Assembly: GCA_021811225.1 (NCBI GenBank)
Contig: JAJZPJ010000076.1
Coordinates: 1 to 11,754, forward strand
Origin: Pseudomonadota bacterium
GTDB lineage: Bacteria; Pseudomonadota; Gammaproteobacteria; Burkholderiales; Rhodocyclaceae
Length of the DNA: 11,754 bases
Direction of reading: 5' to 3'
Shown here: positions 5,040-11,754 of the stretch, piece after piece
How the letters are laid out: each line of letters opens with the position of its first letter
Numbering within the stretch: the first letter of the stretch is position 1
Notes under the pieces: generated by a model
What the model saw: the letters and a program-made list of their open reading frames with translations, nothing else
Databases searched by the model: none
Told to the model about the DNA's origin: nothing
Made by a program: the position numbers and the translations under genes

Positions 5040-6455
5040 ATGTTGAAAACGCTGTACGACAAACTCTGGGATGACCATCTGATCCGCCAGGAGGATGACG
5101 GCACGGCCTTGATCTACATCGATCGCCACCTGGTGCATGAGGTGACCAGCCCGCAGGCCTTCGAGGGCCTGAAGCTCGCCGGGCGCAAGCCCTGGCGCGT
5201 CGGCTCGATCGTCGCCACCGCCGACCACAACACCCCGACCCGGGGCTGGGAGCGGGGCATCGAGGGCATCGCCGACGAGACTTCGCGGCTGCAGGTGCAG
5301 ACGCTCGACGCCAACATCCGCGAACACGGCGCGCTGGCCTATTTCCCCTTCCTCGATGCGCGCCAGGGCATCGTCCATGTCATCGGCCCGGAGCAGGGCG
5401 CGACGCTGCCGGGCATGAGCGTGGTCTGCGGCGATTCGCACACCAGCACCCACGGCGCCTTCGCCTGCCTGGCCCAGGGCATCGGCACCTCCGAGGTCGA
5501 GCACGTGCTCGCGACGCAATGCCTGCTGCAGAAGAAATCCAAGAACATGCGGGTGGAGATAGACGGTGTATTGGGTCGCGGCGTCACCGCCAAGGACCTC
5601 GCGCTGGCCTTGATCGGCAAGATCGGCACCGCCGGCGGCACCGGCTACGCCATCGAGTTTGCCGGCAGCGCGGTGCGCAGCCTGTCGATGGAGGGCCGGA
5701 TGACCCTGTGCAACATGACCATCGAGGCGGGGGCGCGCTGCGGCATGGTCGCGGTCGATGACACGACCCTGGACTACCTCAAGGGTCGGACCTTCGCGCC
5801 GAAGGATGCGCTGTGGGAGCGCGCGGCCTCGGCCTGGCGCAAGCTGGTCAGCGACGAGGGGGCGCAATTCGACGCGGTGGTGACGCTCAACGCCGGACAG
5901 ATCGCGCCGCAGGTGACCTGGGGCACCTCGCCCGAGATGGTGACGGGCATCGACGGCGCCGTGCCGGCACCCGAGGATTTCGCCGATCCGGTCAAGGCCG
6001 AAGGCGTGGCGCGGGCATTGCAGTACATGGGGCTGACGCCGCGCACGCCGCTCACCCGGATCGCGATCGACAAGGTGTTCATCGGCTCCTGCACCAATTC
6101 GCGCATCGAGGATCTGCGCGCCGCGGCGGCGGTGGTCCGCGGCCGGCGCATCGCCGCCAACGTCAAGCAGGCGCTGGTGGTGCCGGGCTCGGGGCCGGTC
6201 AAGCGCCAGGCCGAAGCCGAAGGGCTGGACAAGATCTTCCTGGCGGCCGGCTTCGAGTGGCGCGAGCCGGGCTGCTCGATGTGCCTGGCGATGAACGACG
6301 ACCGGCTGGAGCCCGGGGAGCGCTGCGCCTCGACCTCCAACCGCAATTTCGAGGGGCGCCAGGGCAACGGCGGCCGCACCCATCTGGTAAGCCCGCAAAT
6401 GGCCGCGGCGGCGGCGATCGCGGGCCATTTCGCCGACGTCAGAACTCTGTCTTGA
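5040..6455 (+). CDS. leuC: 3-isopropylmalate dehydratase large subunit
   Basis: The large subunit of isopropylmalate isomerase, which with LeuD converts 2-isopropylmalate to 3-isopropylmalate in leucine synthesis. The 471 residues are full length for the aconitase-fold LeuC. The three [4Fe-4S] cysteine ligands are Cys351 (in IGSCTNSR), Cys412 and Cys415 (in GCSMC), matching the known spacing. Other aconitase-family blocks include the N-terminal 'ADHNTPT' and 'CGDSHTSTHGAFACLAQGIGTSEVEHVL' segments and 'STSNRNFEGRQG' near the end. The start ATG 5040 gives the standard MLKTLYDKLWDDH opening, but no clear Shine-Dalgarno precedes it, so initiation on a short leader is likely. It is the first gene of the leuC–lipoprotein–leuD–leuB unit, with asd close behind. 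Confidence 0.98.
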   Translation: MLKTLYDKLWDDHLIRQEDDGTALIYIDRHLVHEVTSPQAFEGLKLAGRKPWRVGSIVATADHNTPTRGWERGIEGIADETSRLQVQTLDANIREHGALAYFPFLDARQGIVHVIGPEQGATLPGMSVVCGDSHTSTHGAFACLAQGIGTSEVEHVLATQCLLQKKSKNMRVEIDGVLGRGVTAKDLALALIGKIGTAGGTGYAIEFAGSAVRSLSMEGRMTLCNMTIEAGARCGMVAVDDTTLDYLKGRTFAPKDALWERAASAWRKLVSDEGAQFDAVVTLNAGQIAPQVTWGTSPEMVTGIDGAVPAPEDFADPVKAEGVARALQYMGLTPRTPLTRIAIDKVFIGSCTNSRIEDLRAAAAVVRGRRIAANVKQALVVPGSGPVKRQAEAEGLDKIFLAAGFEWREPGCSMCLAMNDDRLEPGERCASTSNRNFEGRQGNGGRTHLVSPQMAAAAAIAGHFADVRTLS

Positions 6456-6464
6456 GAGGACGAC

Positions 6465-6563
6465 ATGAAAAAACTGTTCATCTGCATCGGACTGCTCGCC
6501 AGTCTGTCCGCCTGCAACACCGTTCCTGGCCTCGGCAAGGACATCGAGAAGGCGGTCAAGTGA
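6465..6563 (+). CDS. entericidin (EcnA/EcnB)-like small lipoprotein
   Basis: A 32-residue peptide with a charged N-terminus (MKK), a hydrophobic core and a lipobox LSAC with the lipidated cysteine at position 17. It leaves a mature peptide of about 16 residues after signal peptidase II cleavage. The mature part (CNTVPGLGKDIEKAVK) is the typical entericidin tail. Entericidins are small membrane lipoproteins linked in E. coli to stationary-phase lysis and its antidote; the role here is unknown. AGGA (6457-6460) lies 4 bases before the ATG at 6465. The stop overlaps the leuD start as TGATG (6561-6565), so it is translated within the leucine operon and may set leuD translation. A copy at this leuC–leuD position is, to my knowledge, common in betaproteobacteria. 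Confidence 0.85.
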   Translation: MKKLFICIGLLASLSACNTVPGLGKDIEKAVK

Positions 6564-7210
6564 TGCAGAAATTCAAACAGCTCGATGCCCTCGTGGCGCC
6601 GCTCGATCGCGCCAACGTGGACACCGACGCGATCATCCCCAAGCAGTTCCTGAAGTCGATCAAGCGGAGCGGCTTCGGCCAGAACCTGTTCGACGAGTGG
6701 CGCTATCTCGACCACGGCGAGCCCGGCCAGAACTGCGCCGCCCGCCCGCTCAATCCCGATTTCGTGCTCAACCAGCCGCGCTACCGCGGCGCCGCGATCC
6801 TGCTCACCCGCGACAATTTCGGCTGCGGCTCGTCGCGCGAGCACGCGCCCTGGGCGCTGGAGGACTTCGGCCTGCGGGCCCTGATCGGCACCAGCTTCGC
6901 CGACATTTTCTACAGCAACTGCTTCAAGAACGGCCTGTTGCCGATCAGGCTGCCGAAGGCCGAGGTCGATGCGCTGTTCGATCAGGCGGCGGCCGTGCCG
7001 GGCTATCGGCTGTCGATCAATCTCGAGGCCCAGACCGTGACCCGTCCGGACGGCAAGACGCTCGCCTTCGAGGTCGACCCCTTCCGCAAGTTCTGCCTGT
7101 TGAACGGCCTGGACGACATCGGTCTGTCCCTGCGTCACGCCGAGCGGATCCGCGAATTCGAAGCCAAACGCCGCATCGAGCAGCCCTGGCTGTTCGCCCA
7201 GGAATCATGA
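6563..7210 (+). CDS. leuD: 3-isopropylmalate dehydratase small subunit
   Basis: The small subunit that completes the LeuC active site. At 215 residues it has the standard length. The N-terminal 'RANVDTDAIIPKQFLKSI' block and 'DNFGCGSSREHAPWAL' (84-99) are the conserved substrate-recognition segments of the aconitase swivel domain, followed by 'FADIFYSNCFKNGLLPI'. The ATG at 6563 overlaps the lipoprotein stop (TGATG), which argues for coupled translation. The gene ends in ATGA shared with leuB (7207-7210). No irregularities were seen. Confidence 0.98.
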   Translation: MQKFKQLDALVAPLDRANVDTDAIIPKQFLKSIKRSGFGQNLFDEWRYLDHGEPGQNCAARPLNPDFVLNQPRYRGAAILLTRDNFGCGSSREHAPWALEDFGLRALIGTSFADIFYSNCFKNGLLPIRLPKAEVDALFDQAAAVPGYRLSINLEAQTVTRPDGKTLAFEVDPFRKFCLLNGLDDIGLSLRHAERIREFEAKRRIEQPWLFAQES

Positions 7211-8268
7211 GCATGAAAGTCTGCGTCCTGCCCGGAGACGGCATCGGCCCGGAAATCGTTGCCCAGGCGCTGCGCGTGCTGCAGGCGCTCGATCTGCAGC
7301 TGAGCTTCGAGCAGGCCCCGGTCGGCGGTGCCGGCTATCGCGCGCTCGGCCATCCCTTGCCCGAGCAGACGCTCGAGCTGGCGAGAGCGTCGGAGGCCAT
7401 CCTGTTCGGCGCCGTCGGCGACTTCAGCCTCGACAGCCTGCCGCGCGAATTGCGCCCGGAACAGGCGATCCTGGGCCTGCGCAAGGAACTCAATCTGTTC
7501 GCCAACTTCCGCCCGGCGCTGGTCTATCCGGAACTGGTGCAGGCCTCGACCTTGAGGCCCGAGGTGGTCAGCGGCCTGGACATCCTGATCATCCGCGAGC
7601 TCACCGGCGACATCTATTTCGGCCAGCCGCGCGGCATCCGGACCCTGGACAACGGCGAGCGCGAGGGCTTCGACACCATGCGCTACTCGGAGTCGGAGAT
7701 CAGGCGCGTCGCCCACGTCGGCTTCCAGGCGGCGGCCAAGCGCGGCGGCCGGCTGTGCTCGGTGGACAAGGCCAACGTTCTCGACACCATGCAGTTGTGG
7801 CGCGAGGTGGTGAGTTCGGTGGGTCGTGAATACCCGAGCGTCCAACTGTCGCACATGTACGTGGACAACTGCGCGATGCAGCTCTTGAAGAACCCCAAGC
7901 AGTTCGACGTGATCGTCACCGGCAACATGTTCGGCGACATCCTCTCGGACGAGGCTTCGATGCTCACCGGTTCGATCGGCATGCTGCCTTCGGCCTCCCT
8001 GAACGAGCACCGTTTCGGTCTTTACGAACCGATCCACGGTTCGGCGCCGGACATCGCCGGGCAGAATGTCGCCAATCCGCTGGCCACGATCCTCTCGGCG
8101 GCGATGATGCTGCGCTTCAGCTTCGATCAGGCGGCGGCCGCCGATCGCATCGAAGCGGCGGTGAGGCGGGTGCTGGCCCAGGGCCTGCGCACCGCCGACA
8201 TCTGCGAACCCGGCGCGCGCCAGATCGGCACCCGGGAAATGGGCGACGCGGTGCTCGCAGCCCTGTGA
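7207..8268 (+). CDS. leuB: 3-isopropylmalate dehydrogenase
   Basis: Oxidises and decarboxylates 3-isopropylmalate to 2-ketoisocaproate with NAD+, third step of the leucine branch. At 353 residues it is full length. Visible residues: GDGIGPE (10-16); substrate-binding Arg92, Arg102 and Arg130; catalytic Tyr137 (RELTGDIYFG) and Lys188 (VDKANVL); metal-binding Asp220, Asp244 and Asp248 (NMFGDILSDEAS); and the NAD-binding loop GSAPDIAGQNVANP. The spacing of these residues agrees with E. coli LeuB. The ATG at 7207 overlaps the leuD stop (ATGA); a second ATG at 7213 is equally close to homologue starts. Thr codons are 9 ACC to 2 ACG, a useful reference for the window's native codon use. asd follows after 31 bases. 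Confidence 0.98.
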   Translation: MSMKVCVLPGDGIGPEIVAQALRVLQALDLQLSFEQAPVGGAGYRALGHPLPEQTLELARASEAILFGAVGDFSLDSLPRELRPEQAILGLRKELNLFANFRPALVYPELVQASTLRPEVVSGLDILIIRELTGDIYFGQPRGIRTLDNGEREGFDTMRYSESEIRRVAHVGFQAAAKRGGRLCSVDKANVLDTMQLWREVVSSVGREYPSVQLSHMYVDNCAMQLLKNPKQFDVIVTGNMFGDILSDEASMLTGSIGMLPSASLNEHRFGLYEPIHGSAPDIAGQNVANPLATILSAAMMLRFSFDQAAAADRIEAAVRRVLAQGLRTADICEPGARQIGTREMGDAVLAAL

Positions 8269-8299
8269 TTTCAACCTATGACGAGTAGAGAGTGAAGCG

Positions 8300-9409
8300 A
8301 TGAAAAGAGTGGGCCTGGTCGGTTGGCGCGGCATGGTGGGTTCGGTGCTGATGCAGCGGATGCGCGAGGAGAACGACTTCTCCCTGATCGAGCCGACATT
8401 TTTCACCACCTCCAATGTCGGCGGCAGGGCGCCGGAGCTCGGCGGGAACAATCAGCCGCTCAAGGACGCCAAGAGCCTCAAGGATCTGGCCGAGATGGAA
8501 GTGATCATCTCCTGCCAGGGCGGCGACTACACCACCGAGATCTTCCCGCAATTGCGCGCCGCGGGTTGGCGCGGCTACTGGATCGACGCCGCCTCGACGC
8601 TGCGCATGAAGGAGGATGCGGTGATCATCCTCGATCCGGTCAACCGCGAGGTCATCCGGGCGGCGCTGGGCCGCGGCGTCAAGAATTTCATCGGCGGCAA
8701 TTGCACCGTCAGCCTGATGCTGATGGCGCTGGGCGGATTGTTCCAGGCCGACCTGATCGAGTGGATGACCTCGATGACCTACCAGGCGGCTTCCGGCGCC
8801 GGCGCCCAGAACATGCGCGAACTGCTGCAGCAGATGGGCGAGGCGCACCGCGTCGCCGGTCCCATGCTCGCTGACCCGGCTTCGGCGATCCTCGACATCG
8901 ACCGCGAAGTGGCCGGCATCCTGCGCGACGAGGCTTTTCCCACCGAGCATTTCGGCGTGCCGCTGGCCGGTTCGCTGATTCCCTGGATCGACAAGGATCT
9001 GGGCAACGGCCAGAGCCGGGAGGAGTGGAAGGGCCAGGCGGAGACCAACAAGATACTCGGCCGGGAGACCGCTCCGGTTCCGGTCGACGGCCTGTGCGTG
9101 CGCATCGGCGCGATGCGCTGCCATTCCCAGGCGCTCACCATCAAACTCAAGCGCGACGTGCCGCTGGCCGATATCGAAGCGATGCTCGCCGGGCACAACG
9201 AATGGGTCAGGGTGGTGCCCAATCAGCGCGAAGCCTCGGTGGCGGCGCTGACCCCGGCCGCGGTCACCGGCGGACTGAACGTGCCGGTCGGCCGCCTGCG
9301 CAAGATGTCGATGGGAGCGGAATACCTGTCGGCATTCACCGTCGGCGACCAGTTGCTCTGGGGGGCGGCCGAGCCGCTGCGGCGGATGCTGCGCATCCTG
9401 CTCGAATGA
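8300..9409 (+). CDS. asd: aspartate-semialdehyde dehydrogenase
   Basis: Reduces aspartyl phosphate to aspartate semialdehyde with NADPH, the branch point to lysine/diaminopimelate, threonine and methionine. The 369-residue protein belongs to the proteobacterial (E. coli-type) class: NADP loop 'GLVGWRGMVGSVL' (5-17), catalytic Cys135 in GGNCTVSLM, active-site His275 in RIGAMRCHSQALTIK, and 'YQAASGAGAQNM' (161-172). E. coli Asd uses Cys135 and His274, so the alignment is nearly gap-free. The start ATG 8300 has only a weak ribosome site (GTGAAG just upstream). The 31-base gap after leuB has no terminator, so asd may be read from the leu transcript. Confidence 0.98.
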   Translation: MKRVGLVGWRGMVGSVLMQRMREENDFSLIEPTFFTTSNVGGRAPELGGNNQPLKDAKSLKDLAEMEVIISCQGGDYTTEIFPQLRAAGWRGYWIDAASTLRMKEDAVIILDPVNREVIRAALGRGVKNFIGGNCTVSLMLMALGGLFQADLIEWMTSMTYQAASGAGAQNMRELLQQMGEAHRVAGPMLADPASAILDIDREVAGILRDEAFPTEHFGVPLAGSLIPWIDKDLGNGQSREEWKGQAETNKILGRETAPVPVDGLCVRIGAMRCHSQALTIKLKRDVPLADIEAMLAGHNEWVRVVPNQREASVAALTPAAVTGGLNVPVGRLRKMSMGAEYLSAFTVGDQLLWGAAEPLRRMLRILLE

Positions 9410-9446
9410 GGCGGCGGGGCGTCATCGCGCAGATTTGAGGGGCGAG

Positions 9447-9497
9447 GTTAACTTGCATAGCTAACTTCATGATGTTATGTTAATTGTTCGTGAAATG
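9447..9497 (+). promoter_or_regulatory. AT-rich promoter-like island upstream of fimV
   Basis: About 50 bases of clearly AT-rich sequence sit in otherwise GC-rich DNA between asd and fimV. A candidate promoter is TTGCAT (9453-9458), a 17-bp spacer, then TATGTT (9476-9481), whose preceding TGT (9473-9475) makes an extended -10. TAACTT is directly repeated at 9449-9454 and 9462-9467 (13-base period), and TTAAC/GTTAA arms (9448-9452, 9479-9483) are inverted. These could be a regulator or nucleoid-protein site. The preceding bases 9410-9446 show nothing recognisable and no terminator for asd. Confidence 0.5.
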
Positions 9498-9516
9498 TCC
9501 CCGAGGGGGAGGCTCC

Positions 9517-11754
9517 GTGAGTAAAACCACCCTGCGTATGAGACTCAAGGCTTCCGCGCTCGCCGTCGCGCTGGCCGCGCTGCCGCTTTCCGCCGGCGCC
9601 GCAGGCCTAGGCAAGCTGACCGTGCTCTCCGCGCTCGGGCAGCCCTTGCGCGCCGAGCTGGATATCACCGCCAGCCGCAATGAACTCTCCTCGCTGACCG
9701 CGAAGATAGCCTCGCCCGAAGCCTTCAAGCAGGCCGGCATCGAATACGTCTCTGCGCTCTCCGGGCTGCGCTTCAGCCTGGATCAGCGGCCCGACGGCCA
9801 GCCCTACCTGCGCCTGTCTTCCGAGGGCTCGATCAACGAACCCTTCCTCGACATGCTGGTGGAACTCGACTGGGCCTCGGGCCGCCTGGTGCGCGAATAC
9901 ACCTTCCTGCTCGATCCGCCCCAATTCCTGAAGCAGGAGGGTGCGGCCTCCGCCCCGGTCGTTCTGCCCGAAGTCCGGCACGAAATGCCGTCTGCCGCTG
10001 CGCCCGCCGTTGCCCCGAAAGCTCCGGCGGCCAGCCAAAGGCTCAGCCCGGCCGCGCCGAGGTCGTCGCAGCCGCCGCGCCACGAGGCAGCCAAGCCGGA
10101 GGCGGCGACGCGACGGGTCAAGCGCGGCGACACGCTCTCCGAGATCGCCCGGGAAAACGAGCCGGCAGGCGTCAGCCTGGATCAGATGCTGGTGGCCCTG
10201 TTCCGCGGCAATCGGAGTGCTTTTGCGGCCGACAACATGAACCGTCTGATGTCCGGGAAGATCCTCAGCATTCCCGATCCGCAGGCGGCAGCGGCGATCG
10301 ATCCGAATGAGGCGACGAGAACCGTCATCGCCCAGTCGGCCGATTTCAATGCCTACCGCAGAAAGCTCGCCGCCGCCGTCAGCGAGGCGCCGAGCGGAGC
10401 GCCGGCGCAGCGGGCGGCCTCCGGGCTGATCGTGCCCAGGGTGGTGGACCACGCACCGACGGAAGTCGCCGGCAAGGACAAGCTCGAGGTCTCCCGTTCG
10501 GAGTCGCCCGGGGAGGCCAAGACTGCCGGCAAGGGGGGAACGGAGAGGCTCAGAGCGATCGAGGAAGATCTGGTCGCTCGCGACAAGGCCCTGCAGGAGG
10601 CCAACAGCCGCATCGCCGAACTGCAAAAGAATCTCGATGATCTCAAAAAGCTGGTCGAACTGAAGAGCCAGAGCATGGCGGCGTTGCAGCAGCAGGCCGA
10701 GGCCACCAAGCCGGCAGCGGGCACGACACCGGTCGCGCCGCCGGCTCAACCCGAGGCGGCGAAGCCTGCGCTGCAGCCCAAGCCGCCCGTGCCCCCCGCG
10801 CCACCCCAAGCGGCAGCCGCAGCGGTCGTCCCAGCCAAGCCCGCCACACCGCCTCGACCGGCACCCGTAGCGGCCAAGAGGCCGGCGCCGAAGCAGACTG
10901 GCTTCATCGAAGATAACGCCGGACTCGTCTATGGCGGTGGCGGCATCCTTGCCCTGCTGCTCGGTTATCTGGGCTACGCGGGTTGGCGTCGCCGGCGGGC
11001 GACAGCGGATGCGGGGCCGTCCAGCACGATCGCGGCGGCCGATTCGGTGTTCGCCGGCGCCGGCGGCCAGAGCGTAGATACCAACAGCAACTCCCTGAAC
11101 AGCGAGTTCAGCCGAGCCGGTCTTGCCGCTCTCGATGCCGACGAGGGCGTCGATCCTGTGGCTGAAGCGGACGTATATCTGGCCTATGGACGCGACACGC
11201 AGGCCGAGGAAATCCTGCTCGAAGCGCGGAAACTCGACCCGACACGACACGCGATCGGACTGAAGTTGCTGGAGATCTATGCCGCGCGCAAGAGCCGCGA
11301 GCCGTTCGAGGCGATCGCCAGCGACCTCTACGCCCAGACCGGCGGCGTCGGCCCCGATTGGGACAAGGCGGCGCTGCTGGTTCACAAGATGGACCCCGAG
11401 AACCCGCTCTATGACAGCCATCCCGCCGCGGTGACGCCCGAGGTCGAAGCCGGGGCCGCCGAGGACGAGCCTCTGCTGCTGCCCGAGACGGCGGCCGCGC
11501 CAGAGCAGATGACCGATACCCAGGTGCCCGCCCAGGGAGGCCCGGCAACGCCAGAAGCGGAAGAAGAACCCGCCGCGCTCGATTTCGATCTGGGCATCCC
11601 CGCACCGGTCGAGGCCGCGCCGAAGGCGCCTGCCGAAGAGCCCGGGATACTGGATTTCGAGCTCAGCCCCGCGCTGATCGAGCCGGCCGGCGAATACGCC
11701 GGCGTCGAGACGCTGGCGATTCCTGGCCAGAGGGAAGCGGCGCCTCAGGAAGCG
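9517..11754 (+). CDS. fimV: FimV/HubP-family polar pilus-assembly protein, 3' end missing
   Basis: 746 codons are present and the frame is open to the window edge, so the C-terminal FimV domain is missing. FimV anchors in the inner membrane, binds peptidoglycan and organises type IV pilus and polar components. Domains in order: signal peptide (about 1-29, ending SAGAA); FimV N-terminal domain ('LGKLTVLSALGQPLRAELDI' onward, to about 140); Pro/Ala linker; LysM domain (about 200-255, 'RRVKRGDTLSEIA'); predicted coiled coil (about 342-396); Pro/Ala/Lys-rich stretch (397-462); one membrane segment (about 469-488) followed by RRRR; then a cytoplasmic TPR-like part with the conserved 'GRDTQAEEILLEA' (from about 549) and an acidic tail. 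The start is GTG 9517, because GGGGAGG lies 4 bases upstream; ATG 9538 is in frame but lacks a ribosome site. Placement after asd is usual in betaproteobacteria. Confidence 0.95.
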   Translation, partial: MSKTTLRMRLKASALAVALAALPLSAGAAGLGKLTVLSALGQPLRAELDITASRNELSSLTAKIASPEAFKQAGIEYVSALSGLRFSLDQRPDGQPYLRLSSEGSINEPFLDMLVELDWASGRLVREYTFLLDPPQFLKQEGAASAPVVLPEVRHEMPSAAAPAVAPKAPAASQRLSPAAPRSSQPPRHEAAKPEAATRRVKRGDTLSEIARENEPAGVSLDQMLVALFRGNRSAFAADNMNRLMSGKILSIPDPQAAAAIDPNEATRTVIAQSADFNAYRRKLAAAVSEAPSGAPAQRAASGLIVPRVVDHAPTEVAGKDKLEVSRSESPGEAKTAGKGGTERLRAIEEDLVARDKALQEANSRIAELQKNLDDLKKLVELKSQSMAALQQQAEATKPAAGTTPVAPPAQPEAAKPALQPKPPVPPAPPQAAAAAVVPAKPATPPRPAPVAAKRPAPKQTGFIEDNAGLVYGGGGILALLLGYLGYAGWRRRRATADAGPSSTIAAADSVFAGAGGQSVDTNSNSLNSEFSRAGLAALDADEGVDPVAEADVYLAYGRDTQAEEILLEARKLDPTRHAIGLKLLEIYAARKSREPFEAIASDLYAQTGGVGPDWDKAALLVHKMDPENPLYDSHPAAVTPEVEAGAAEDEPLLLPETAAAPEQMTDTQVPAQGGPATPEAEEEPAALDFDLGIPAPVEAAPKAPAEEPGILDFELSPALIEPAGEYAGVETLAIPGQREAAPQEA

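Noticed and set aside
5013..6428. 471-codon minus-strand frame opposite leuC
   Set aside because: Antisense shadow rich in Arg, His and Ala; leuC on the plus strand has all its cluster ligands.
7135..8451. 438-codon minus-strand frame opposite leuB and the start of asd
   Set aside because: Antisense shadow without motifs; spans two real genes and their spacer.
9607..11421. 604-codon open frame on the minus strand opposite fimV
   Set aside because: It is a mirror of high-GC, G/C-ending codons in fimV; the translation is Arg/Gly-rich with no family pattern, while the plus strand encodes recognisable FimV domains.

Overview
The window is high-GC DNA with genes packed on the + strand, almost certainly from a betaproteobacterium. 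The order leuC – entericidin-like lipoprotein – leuD – leuB – asd – fimV is a familiar betaproteobacterial arrangement. Protein details (LeuB, AroC, FimV) and the strong G/C third-position bias fit Rhodocyclales or a neighbouring order. The species cannot be named from the sequence. No tRNA, rRNA, insertion sequence or CRISPR array was seen.

Left block (1–1416): the 3' end of an unidentified gene, a NUDIX hydrolase and a CBS-CBS-ACT protein. They are chained by 4-base stop/start overlaps and are surely co-transcribed. After a 184-base gap comes a second chain (1601–3508): a UbiX-type flavin prenyltransferase, a calcineurin-like phosphoesterase and a TIGR02444/DUF2390 protein, again with overlapping ends. 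A CBS protein of this size, a NUDIX/MutT protein and a UbiX homologue together recall, from memory, the accessory genes of anaerobic phenol (phenylphosphate) clusters of Thauera/Aromatoleum. The diagnostic pps and ppc subunits are not in the window, so this is a hypothesis. ubiX also has a codon usage unlike its neighbours over its first three quarters.

Middle block (3555–4952): aroC (chorismate synthase), preceded by an extended -10 sequence, and a small YdcH/DUF465 protein.

Right block (5040–11754): leucine biosynthesis genes leuC, leuD and leuB, with a 32-residue entericidin-like lipoprotein gene coupled to leuD. Next come asd (aspartate semialdehyde dehydrogenase; lysine, threonine, methionine and diaminopimelate supply) and, after an AT-rich promoter-like island, a fimV gene cut by the window end. 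Together the window covers the branch points of aromatic, branched-chain and aspartate-family amino acid synthesis plus a polar pilus/peptidoglycan hub protein. Most of it is ordinary core genome; the 1–2203 region is the least ordinary.
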